This document shows, one piece after another, positions 39,277-46,921 of a stretch of 64,000 nt of DNA; within the stretch, counting starts at the first letter, position 1, and every line of letters starts with the position of its first letter. Source of the stretch: Prasinococcaceae sp. CCMP 1430 (taxonomy: Eukaryota > Prasinodermophyta > Palmophyllophyceae > Prasinococcales > Prasinococcaceae). The notes below the pieces were generated by a model. The model was given only the letters and a program-made list of their open reading frames with translations, made no database searches and was not told the origin of the DNA. Location: NCBI GenBank assembly GCA_013416795.1, contig RQSC01000032.1, positions 781,397 through 845,396 of the forward strand, written 5' to 3'. The translations under genes and the position numbers were made by a program.

Positions 39277-40260
39277 ATGGCCCTCCTCCCCGCGTCGCAG
39301 ATGCGCGAGAACGCATCGTGGCGCCTTTTTGAAACCGCTGGTGAGCGCGTCGTCGCGAGTCACCCCTCGAGCCAGCATGCGGAGAAACTCGCCATCGGTG
39401 CCGTGGCCGGAGCGGTGTCCAAGACTGTCGTGGCGCCAGTCGAGCGCTGCCGCGAACTCGCGCAGGCGTCCGCGGGCGCCTCCAAGGGGCTGTTCGCGAT
39501 GCTCGCGGGCATCGTGCGAAACGAGGGGGCAGCGCAGCTATGGCGCGGCAACGGCCTCTCGCTGCTCAAAATAGTCCCCTACGTGGCACTGCAGTTCACG
39601 CTCTATGACGCGGCGAAGGACGCGCTCTCCCAAGCGCGCGGCCAGCTCGGGGTGGTAGAGCGGGTCGCTGCAGGCGTGATGGCTGGCGGCGTGGCCAGCC
39701 TAGTGACATACCCCTTCGACTGCCTCAAGACGCAAATCAGTGCGGGAGGGCTGAAAGGCTCCCTGCCGCAAGTGACGCGGAAGGTGGTCGCCAGGCTGGG
39801 GGTCGGGGGGCTCTACCAGGGCCTGATGCCGAGCCTCAGCATAAACGTCATTGGGACGGCCATCGGCTTCAACATAATGGACGCCATGGCCGACGCCTAC
39901 CGCGATTCGGTCGCGCGGGGGCGCCATCTGACAGCGCTTGAGACGGCTTTCCTGGGGGGCATTAGTGGAATCTGCTGCGCTGGCCTCTCGCTGCCCTTCT
40001 ACACCAGCTCGGCGCGCTTGCGCGTTCAGGGGCTCAAGGGATGGCCCGTGCGTTACGAGGGCATGACCCACTGCATCGCCACGATGGTTCGCACGGAGGG
40101 CGTGCGTTCGCTCTATCGCGGTGCCGTGCCGCTGATCGTCAAGATCTTCCCGCAGATCGGCATTATATACTACATAACAGAGGCGCTCCGCCGCCACTAC
40201 GGCGTGAGCGGGCTCAGCGTGTACGAGCAGGCAGCAGGCAGCACCGGCCGCGCGCTGTGA
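39277..40260 (+). CDS. Mitochondrial carrier family protein (adenine-nucleotide/APC-like)
   Basis: Starting at the ATG at 39277 (MALLPASQMRENASW) the protein has 327 residues and three carrier repeats. Signatures are APVERCRELAQ (repeat 1), YPFDCLKTQISA (repeat 2) and LPFYTSSARLRVQG (repeat 3), with the matching WRGNGLSLLKIVPY, YQGLMPSLSINVIG and YRGAVPLIVKIFPQIGI segments. Repeat 3 lacks the acidic residue of PX[DE]XX[KR] (PFYTSSAR), so its matrix salt bridge is altered. An upstream Ala-rich in-frame leader extends through the gap at 39190 and could be a plastid or mitochondrial presequence. The substrate is not deducible; the ADNT1/Brittle-1/ATP-Mg carrier group is the nearest in feel. Confidence 0.85.
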   Translation: MALLPASQMRENASWRLFETAGERVVASHPSSQHAEKLAIGAVAGAVSKTVVAPVERCRELAQASAGASKGLFAMLAGIVRNEGAAQLWRGNGLSLLKIVPYVALQFTLYDAAKDALSQARGQLGVVERVAAGVMAGGVASLVTYPFDCLKTQISAGGLKGSLPQVTRKVVARLGVGGLYQGLMPSLSINVIGTAIGFNIMDAMADAYRDSVARGRHLTALETAFLGGISGICCAGLSLPFYTSSARLRVQGLKGWPVRYEGMTHCIATMVRTEGVRSLYRGAVPLIVKIFPQIGIIYYITEALRRHYGVSGLSVYEQAAGSTGRAL

Positions 40261-40410
40261 GCGAGCGGCGGCGTGTCGCGCGGGCACATCGACCGCGGCG
40301 CAACACGCTCCTACAGCAGCACCAACACTACGAACAACGACATCTCTTTGTTTGACGGGTGCTTGTGCTGGGTCTCTCGGTGCTTGCTGCTGGCCGGGCC
40401 TTCATATCAG

Positions 40411-42354
40411 TCAGCAGGTTGCTTGCACGTGCGGCTCGAAGCGCCGCTCGTACAGCGGCGGCTTCGAGGGGCAGCGCTCGCGCATGTGCGCGAATGGCTC
40501 TACTTCGCTCCAGTGGCGCAGCATCATCTCATAATCGCCCATCACCTGCTTCGGCTCGGCGCTCGTGTCGAAGACGGCAAGCTCGGTGAGGTCAACGGGC
40601 GTAAACTCGGTGCACTGCACGGATGAGGCGCCACCTTCGACGCCGTCAAAGAAGCCCGCCTCCTTCCACATGCGGCAGACGAACGTGTCGCACACGGATG
40701 CAAGGCCAGCGGGATAGGCGCCGTTGGGCGCGCCCGGGTACTCCCAGTCGTCCTGCTCAGGCATGCGCACGAGGTCCAGGAAGGTCAGGTTGCGCTCGCG
40801 CGCCACCTTCAGCAGTGCGGCCGTCTCAAGGTCGTTGGGAAGCTGCAACCCCAGCCGCTTCGAGAGGGCCGAGTTCCAGAGGCTGGGGATGGGCAGGTCG
40901 GGTGAGGCGCGCGCGATGGCCCTGTCCAGCAGAGGATCGATGAGGGCGAAGCCGCACGCCACGAGACGCCAGTCGGCTGGAGACGGAAGGTTCTCATTGC
41001 CGAGGTCCAGGAACGTGAAGAGCATATTGACGTAGCCGTACAGCCTCCCCTCGTGCTCGTTCGCGAACACTTCGGCGATCCGACCCTCGCGCTGCGCGAA
41101 GAGCTTCGCATGCGACGCCGACAGGCGCAGATGCAGGACATTGTAGCTCGCCGCCTGCGCTTGCGCCATCCACTGGGCGTAAGGGGTCCGCTGCACGAAG
41201 TTTGTCGGCCAGTAGTTCGATTTTGTCTGCGACTCCACGATGTACAGCTCGCCGCCGAAGCGCAGCGCCATCACGCTGTGCCCGCAGTAGGAGCCGGTAC
41301 CCCACATGATGAGCGGATCCAGCCCGTCGAGCCGGACGATGCAGAAGTAGTCGCCGCTTTGCACGTCGGCCTCGGCCGGCACGCGCGTGCGCGCCGCCTC
41401 GCCCGCGCGCGGCCGCATGTCGATCCCCACGTAGTCGCGCAGGAAGGCCGCGTTGCGCGCGGCCGTGCCCGAATCCACGGGCTGCGTGAGGACGCCAACG
41501 AAGAGCAGCAGCGTCTCAAAAGTGGCGGACACGAGGTGGCGCGCATCCTCTTGGAAATGAAAGAGGCGCACGCCATCCTGGCGGAGCTCGTCGGCCTCTG
41601 ACGCGCTGAGGCCTTCCCAGCGCACTGTATGCGCGCCCGCACGCCCTCCGAGGCGCTCGACGTGCCAGCCGGTCGTCGTGAGCATCGCGTACCAGTCGCC
41701 GCACAGCGGTCCGCCGGTGGGTTCGGGCGTTTCCAGCGTGAGCGTCGCGGAGTACGTGCCATCCTCCGCGGCGGGCCCCTCGAGCGCGCCCATGCGCGCA
41801 GCGGTCCACGAGTAGCACGGCGTGCGGTACGAGCTGACGTTCCAGCGCAGCGCTGGCGCCGCCGCGTCCGCGCGCGCGGACCCAACAAACTCGGGGATCA
41901 TGCGCCACTCCTCCGCGGGCATCGGCAGCGCCTCGTGTTCGCCGCCGCCGCCGTCGGTCGCCAGCAGCCTGCGCATGGCGGCCGCGGCGGCAGTGGTGGC
42001 TGCTCCGACTCTGGGGCCGCCCGCGGCGTGCACTCCGACGGCTTGGGCAGAGGCGACACCGGACGCGCTCGCGAAGCCCAACGCGCGCGCGTACTCCGCG
42101 AGCGGGAGCGGCTCGGGGGGTAGCCCAGCGTCGAGGTCACGCACGAGCGTCGCGCGGGCGGCGTCGTGGCGCCACACGCGCTTGCCGCGGGGGGCGTCGC
42201 GCGGCTCGACCTCGCGCCACCGCTCGCCCAACGCACCGGCCTCGTCGCCGAGCGTGCCGAGCGCGGCGCATGCGTGCGCGGCCACCAGCGCCAGCACCAG
42301 AGCGCATGTGAGCACCGCCTGCGCGGCGCGCCCTCGTGCCACCCGCAAGGCCAT
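40411..42354 (-). CDS. Secreted protist-conserved protein with permuted papain (YiiX/NlpC-P60)-like signature
   Basis: The ATG at 42354 opens a signal peptide (AQAVLTCALVLALVAAHACAA) in a 647-residue protein. The central part contains GDYFCIVRLDGLDPLIMWGTG, then YCGHSVMALRFGGELYIVES and RTPYAQWMAQAQAASYNVLHLRL. Near the C-terminus comes ASVCDTFVCRMWKEAGFF. I know this arrangement from uncharacterised proteins of trypanosomatids, ciliates and algae. A His early (GHS) and a Cys late (DTFVC) is the order of circularly permuted NlpC/P60 peptidases such as YiiX, so a lumenal or secreted peptidase/acyltransferase is possible. Two NxS/T sites near the middle support passage through the ER. The enzymatic call is inference. 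Confidence 0.6.
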   Translation of the reverse strand: MALRVARGRAAQAVLTCALVLALVAAHACAALGTLGDEAGALGERWREVEPRDAPRGKRVWRHDAARATLVRDLDAGLPPEPLPLAEYARALGFASASGVASAQAVGVHAAGGPRVGAATTAAAAAMRRLLATDGGGGEHEALPMPAEEWRMIPEFVGSARADAAAPALRWNVSSYRTPCYSWTAARMGALEGPAAEDGTYSATLTLETPEPTGGPLCGDWYAMLTTTGWHVERLGGRAGAHTVRWEGLSASEADELRQDGVRLFHFQEDARHLVSATFETLLLFVGVLTQPVDSGTAARNAAFLRDYVGIDMRPRAGEAARTRVPAEADVQSGDYFCIVRLDGLDPLIMWGTGSYCGHSVMALRFGGELYIVESQTKSNYWPTNFVQRTPYAQWMAQAQAASYNVLHLRLSASHAKLFAQREGRIAEVFANEHEGRLYGYVNMLFTFLDLGNENLPSPADWRLVACGFALIDPLLDRAIARASPDLPIPSLWNSALSKRLGLQLPNDLETAALLKVARERNLTFLDLVRMPEQDDWEYPGAPNGAYPAGLASVCDTFVCRMWKEAGFFDGVEGGASSVQCTEFTPVDLTELAVFDTSAEPKQVMGDYEMMLRHWSEVEPFAHMRERCPSKPPLYERRFEPHVQATC

Positions 42355-43096
42355 CGCGTCCCGGGCTTGGCGGGCGGGACCCTCCAGGCACTCCCCACCC
42401 TGTCCTCGCGACCTCGGCAAACACCCAAAAAGCGAGAGCGCGCGCGGCCGGGTGCTCCGCGCTCCGCGCACGGCGCGCGTAGCGCTCGCCTCCCTGAAAC
42501 CCCACCGCCAACCACCCACACACGCCTCCTTCCCCTCCCCCGTCCCCCTTGCTCCGTGCCGCCGCGTGGCGCCGCCGTGCCGGGAAGGCGCCCGGCGGCC
42601 AGTGTGGCGCCACGTCCGCCCCTCGCTCTGCGGCGCCCCGCATCGCGCGTGTTTCGGCGGCGCGCAGGCGCTCACGCTGGGCGCTTTGGAACCCCTGAGG
42701 ACTTATTCAAAAATACAAAAACAAAGATGGATTCGCTGTAAAGAAGGGAATTATTGATGGAATCCACAGAATCCCTTTGCCTTTGCGCACGCGCGTGCGC
42801 GCGCGCGCGGCGCCGACTGCCGCCAGCCTGGCGCGCACCGTGCCGCCACACACGCGCGGGCACTCGCGCGCGCGCGCTCTCGCGCGCGTGGGTGTGCGCG
42901 CACGTGTGTCGACACGCGTGTGTGTGTGTCTTGGGGGGGGGGGAGTCACGTGTGGGGGCACGTGTGTGTGTGATTGCGTGCGTGTGCGTGCGCGTGCGTG
43001 CGCTCGCGCGCGTGCGTGTGTGCGCGAGTGCGCCCTCGCGCGCTGCCCGGCGAGGGCGTGGCCGGACGAGGGCGCCGCCCGGCGAGTGCGCTGGCG
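42355..43096. other. Head-to-head intergenic region with GT/CG-rich simple repeats
   Basis: The left part is C-rich (42480-42560). An AT-rich patch at 42695-42775 (AAAAATACAAAAACAAAG) could be a promoter core. From about 42785 to 43045 the strand is almost pure alternating G/C/T (CGCGCG, GTGTGT) with a G run at 42930; such sequence can form Z-DNA. Confidence 0.5.
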
Positions 43097-43882
43097 ATGC
43101 GCGAGGCGCAGGCGCTGAGCGTGGACCCGCGCGCGGCGTGCGCGGTGAGCTGGAGCGGCGGGAAGGACTGCAACCTGGCGCTCCTCCGCGCGTGGCGCGA
43201 GCCCTCGCTGGAAGTGCGCGCCCTCTGCGTGTTCCGCCCGCCGCGCGCCGCGTTCAGGGCGCACCCGCTTGCGCTGATGGAGGCGCAGGCGCGCGCGCTG
43301 GGGCTGCCGCTGCTGCACGCCGTCGTGGACGCGGAGGCGCACGCGGGCAGCTACGAGGCGGCCTACATCGCGGCGCTGGAGGGCCTGCACCGCGAGCACG
43401 GCATTGCGGTTGTGGCCAGCGGCGACATGGACCTCGTGGGCACCATGCCGCGCAACTGGCTGACACAGTGCTGCGAGGCGTGCTCGCCGCCGATGCGCGC
43501 CTTCCTGCCGCTTTGGGGCGCCGACCGCGAAGGGGTGCTGAGGGAGCTGCTCGACCAGGGCGTTGAACCCGTCTTCAGCTGCGTCAAGAGCCCCTTCTTC
43601 GACGAGTCGTGGATCGGTCGCAAGCTTGACGCCTCCGCGGTGGAGGAGATGAAGATAAAGCGCAGCAGCGGCGTCGGCAGCGACGAGGCAGGCCTCGACC
43701 TCTGCGGCGAGAGGGGGGAGTACCACACGATGGTGGTGGACGGCCCGCTATATGCGCGGCCGGTGGATGCGGCCAGCGGTCGCGCGGTCGAGCTCGTGGG
43801 TGAAAAGGGGCAGCCCGAAGGGCAGAGATGGTGGGTGCTGCAGCTGCCGCTCGGGCCGGAAGGCGAGGCGCTGGAGCGCTGA
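43097..43882 (+). CDS. DPH6: Diphthine-ammonia ligase-like ATP pyrophosphatase (DPH6)
   Basis: The protein has 261 residues. The PP-loop is VSWSGGKDCNLALL (residues 17-30); VVASGDMDLVGTMPRNWLTQCCE and FSCVKSPFFDESWIGRKLD follow; CGERGEYHTMVVDGPLY is the C-terminal DPH6 signature (CGENGEYHT). DPH6 converts diphthine to diphthamide on elongation factor 2 using ATP and ammonium. The final Cys in place of Ser in SGGKDS is common in eukaryotic members. I chose the ATG at 43097 because upstream frames are simple repeats. Confidence 0.85.
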   Translation: MREAQALSVDPRAACAVSWSGGKDCNLALLRAWREPSLEVRALCVFRPPRAAFRAHPLALMEAQARALGLPLLHAVVDAEAHAGSYEAAYIAALEGLHREHGIAVVASGDMDLVGTMPRNWLTQCCEACSPPMRAFLPLWGADREGVLRELLDQGVEPVFSCVKSPFFDESWIGRKLDASAVEEMKIKRSSGVGSDEAGLDLCGERGEYHTMVVDGPLYARPVDAASGRAVELVGEKGQPEGQRWWVLQLPLGPEGEALER

Positions 43883-43983
43883 GGATCGCCGCCGGTCGTA
43901 TCTTGTAACAATGAATGTACGTTAGTGCCTTGCGTCCTTTTAGTTGTACTACTGTATGGTTGTGTGCAGCGGTGCCGTCCACG

Positions 43984-45597
43984 TCAATCGTGGACGTCGG
44001 CTGGCTCAGCACCGGCGCTCTCATTCGATGCCGGCGCTGGCAGTGCGACCACGGGCGCTGCCGCCGCTACGAGGGGCGAAAAGGCAGGCATGACGTCGAG
44101 GCGGCCGACGGCGTTGTTGTTGTCCGCGCCAGAGCCGGCGAGCGGCATGACTTCGCTGTGGCACCAGTGCTCGCCGTTCACGATAAACTTGCACTCGAAC
44201 ACGGTCGGGTTGAGGTCCGTGTCGTCGTCAGCGGGGACGCGCGGCCCCGCGGCCTTCTTCGACGCGAAGAGCGACTTGAGCGACGCGGTGCGGATCGGGC
44301 AGGCGAGCGTGCAGCTCCAGCTCGAGCCCTGCGACCGCGGCAGGAGCGCGACTCGCCCTTTCCAGTCGTCCCAGCTGCCGGCCACCTCGACGCTCTCGAC
44401 TCGTCCCTCTTCGAGGTCCCTCGCGGCCGGGCTGAAATTCACGTCGAAGACCGCGATGACATCGAGGTATGCGTTGGCGATCAACGCATCGTCCATCATC
44501 GTCGCCTCTCGATTGTCCGATACGTCGCTCGCCTCGACCTCGATCACATCATCCTCGCTTGGTTCAACGACACCCGAGACCAACAGCTGAGGCCCTTCTT
44601 GATCTCTGAGAGCCTTGGGATCGCGCGTCGCCGCGGCTTCGAGTGCTTCGATCGTCGGCGCGGCTGCCTCGAGCATCGGCGCGGCTGCGTCGGGCGTCGG
44701 CAACGCCGCGTCTGACGTCACCGGAACTGCCGCGTCCTCAGGTGTGAGGATAGCGCCGCCGTCGGCTGTGCCACCCGCAGCGGACCCAGTGACCCTCATA
44801 GTCGTCACGGTCTCCGTGGTCACTGAGTGCTTCATCGTGATCTCGGCCGTTCCACCGCTCGCAGCGGCGGCGCCCGCGAGCCCGTAGACGTGCAGGGGGA
44901 GAACGCTGGCCGGGGACCCCGATGCCACCTCGCCAGCCTGATCAGGTCGCGCGAGCTCGCCCGGAGCTTGGTGAGGCACCAGGGCGCCGCTTTGGCGCGC
45001 GTCAGCAGCTGCAGCTGCGTCAGCAGCTCCAGCTGGGATCTGGAGCATCGCCAAGTCCGACACGCCGACGGCGCACTCCGGCGATGCGACGTGATCGAGG
45101 GACGTCGGCGCGGCGCCCTCCCGCCCGAGGCGCGCCCGAAGCACGAAGTTGCCCCCGTCGCTCGCCCCGATCCACGACGCGGGCGCGCCCTTCCGGAGGA
45201 CGACTATCTTGAACTCGGCCAGCGCCCCGCACGGCACGGCGATGTCCACCGACCACGCGTCCTCGGCGTCGGGACTTCCCGAATTCGCCATCGCGACGGC
45301 GCGGTCCAGGTCCCACTCGCCCAGCGCGGCGAGGCTCCCGCACACTGCCAGCTGTTCGCCGAACTCCACCCGGCGACGTGCCACGAGTCTCACCACGGCA
45401 GCCGCGCCCTGCTGCCCCTGGAGTGCAGCGCTTCCCTCCGTTTCCGCCGTGTTGCCGCCGACGGCCGACGCCCGGCACGTCCGGCGGTGGCTCGAGGTGG
45501 AGGGACTCCTCGCCCCGACAGCACCGCGTGGCCGCAGCGGCAGCAGCGGCTCGCGGCGCGCGCGCTGTGGCGCACCGCAGCGGCGTGCGGCGCACAT
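43984..45597 (-). CDS. Protein with N-terminal CBM20 and C-terminal CBM48/AMPK-beta-like carbohydrate-binding modules
   Basis: From the ATG at 45597 the protein has 537 residues (an ATG at 45660 would add 21). The leader CAARRCGAPQRARREPLLPLRPRGAVGARSPSTSS cut by spaces of Arg, Ser and Ala looks like a plastid transit peptide. About residues 70-170 are a CBM20: VVRLVARRRVEFGEQLAV, CGSLAALGEWDLDRAVAM, FKIVVLRKG. A long acidic Ala/Thr-rich linker follows. Near residues 410-510 is a CBM48/AMPK-beta-like module: VEVAGSWDDWKGRVALLPRS, FECKFIVNGEHWCHSE. No catalytic domain is visible. It could be a starch or glucan scaffold or targeting protein. Confidence 0.75.
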   Translation of the reverse strand: MCAARRCGAPQRARREPLLPLRPRGAVGARSPSTSSHRRTCRASAVGGNTAETEGSAALQGQQGAAAVVRLVARRRVEFGEQLAVCGSLAALGEWDLDRAVAMANSGSPDAEDAWSVDIAVPCGALAEFKIVVLRKGAPASWIGASDGGNFVLRARLGREGAAPTSLDHVASPECAVGVSDLAMLQIPAGAADAAAAADARQSGALVPHQAPGELARPDQAGEVASGSPASVLPLHVYGLAGAAAASGGTAEITMKHSVTTETVTTMRVTGSAAGGTADGGAILTPEDAAVPVTSDAALPTPDAAAPMLEAAAPTIEALEAAATRDPKALRDQEGPQLLVSGVVEPSEDDVIEVEASDVSDNREATMMDDALIANAYLDVIAVFDVNFSPAARDLEEGRVESVEVAGSWDDWKGRVALLPRSQGSSWSCTLACPIRTASLKSLFASKKAAGPRVPADDDTDLNPTVFECKFIVNGEHWCHSEVMPLAGSGADNNNAVGRLDVMPAFSPLVAAAAPVVALPAPASNESAGAEPADVHD

Positions 45598-46188
45598 CAA
45601 AACGAATGGAGCGCAGGTGATGGCGCGTGATGGTGGAACGCAGGTGCCATCAAATCGCATCGTTTGGTTGGGCTTCGCGCGAACGTTGGAAAAAACGCAT
45701 GCGCGCCGATGGCGGGGCCTTGCGCGGAAGCTTCAGAGATACTAAATAATATTTAAGATCAACTTACCACACGGGCGACCCTTATCCACACTCGATCGCG
45801 TGCCGCGGCCGCGCGCGTGGCGCGCGCGCGCGCGGGCGGGGATTCCCCGCCACACGCGCACAGGCGCGGGGCCGGGGCCAGAGGGGGTTGCGAGCGGCGA
45901 GGCGCGACTCTCCCGCCACACCTGCGGACGGCCTCCCTCGCCCGGAGACAGATGGCGTCCACCGCGGGGCGCTGTGGCGCGGCGCGCGGCGGCCGCGCCC
46001 CAGGGCACCCGCACCACCAGGGCGGCGCCAGAATCCCGCCGCAGCTCCTCGAGGACGAGTGGGCGCAGCGGCAGCAGGTGCGCGCGCGCGCATAGGGATG
46101 CGAGTGCGCCCGCGCCCGGGCCACAGCGCAGGCGGCGGCGGTGGCCGCGTGCCAGCGGAGGGAGCGGCGGAGGGGGCGGAGGGAGGAG
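45598..46188. other. Spacer upstream of the amine oxidase fragment
   Basis: An AT-rich patch at 45735-45775 is followed by GC-rich sequence. The amine oxidase must have exons 5' of 46189 (the FAD Rossmann domain), but none is recognisable in this stretch, so they are either absent or distant. Confidence 0.35.
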
Positions 46189-46645
46189 ATCTTGTGCGAT
46201 GCGGTCCTTGTCACGGTACCACTGGGCGTGCTCAAGGCCGGCTCGATCGAGTTTGACCCACCGTTGCCGCGCGCGAAGCGCAATGCCATTGACAAGCTCT
46301 GCTGTGGCGGGCTTGAAAAGCTGGTGCTCGAATTCCCGCAGTCTTTCTGGAAGGATCATCCGGCATTCGCTGGACCCATGGTCAGCGTGGTCGCCGAGCC
46401 TGAGGAAGGTGCAGGCGCCGAGGCTGCTGAGGCGGCGAAGAGGACGGATGGTGACAGCGACAGCGACGACGACGCTGACCGCGGCGTGGAAGCTTTCGAC
46501 GGCGCATCGCTCACAAGCTCCGTCGCTGGGCGCTGCTTCATGTTCTGGAACGGCGAGCTCGTGCACGGAAAGCCGATATTGACGACGCTGCTCGCCGGCG
46601 AGGCCGCACATGCTGCACTGCGGCCCGGTGGCGGCGAAGCCGCCA
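46189..46645 (+). CDS. FAD-dependent amine oxidase (LSD1/polyamine oxidase type), internal fragment
   Basis: The fragment encodes ILCDAVLVTVPLGVLK, SIEFDPPLPRAKRNAIDKL, GGLEKLVLEFPQSFW, then after an acidic insert GRCFMFWNGELVHGKPILTTLLAGEAAHA. These are the substrate-domain landmarks of LSD1 and plant polyamine oxidases. The acidic insert (about 40 residues, GDSDSDDDAD) is unusual. The exon probably begins at an AG near 46188. The gene stops at the N at 46646 with the C-terminal FAD-binding motif missing, and the N-terminal GxGxxG half is not found upstream. Histone demethylase versus polyamine oxidase cannot be decided. Confidence 0.75.
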
Positions 46646-46646
46646 A
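46646..46646. other. Single-N assembly gap
   Basis: One N truncates the amine oxidase in its C-terminal half; 276 bp later an unrelated gene starts. Confidence 0.6.
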
Positions 46647-46921
46647 NGCGCCAGAGCGCGCGCGCGCGCGCGGGCGCGCGAGCGCGCGCGGGGCGGGGCC
46701 CCCAGGGGGGGAGAGAGAGAGAGAGAGAGAGCGAGGGGGAGGGGGCCGGCGCGAGGGCTCCGGCAGGCAAGGGGCGGGGGGGGAGGTCCCGAGGCGCGCC
46801 CCTCCTCTTCGGGGGATTTCGAGGGGAGGCGCGGCGCGGCAGGCGCAACAGCTGCTAATTTGGCGCGGTTTCGCGCGCGCGCTTTTTTCCGAGGCGCGCA
46901 GCGATCGGGGCTCCGGCGAGA

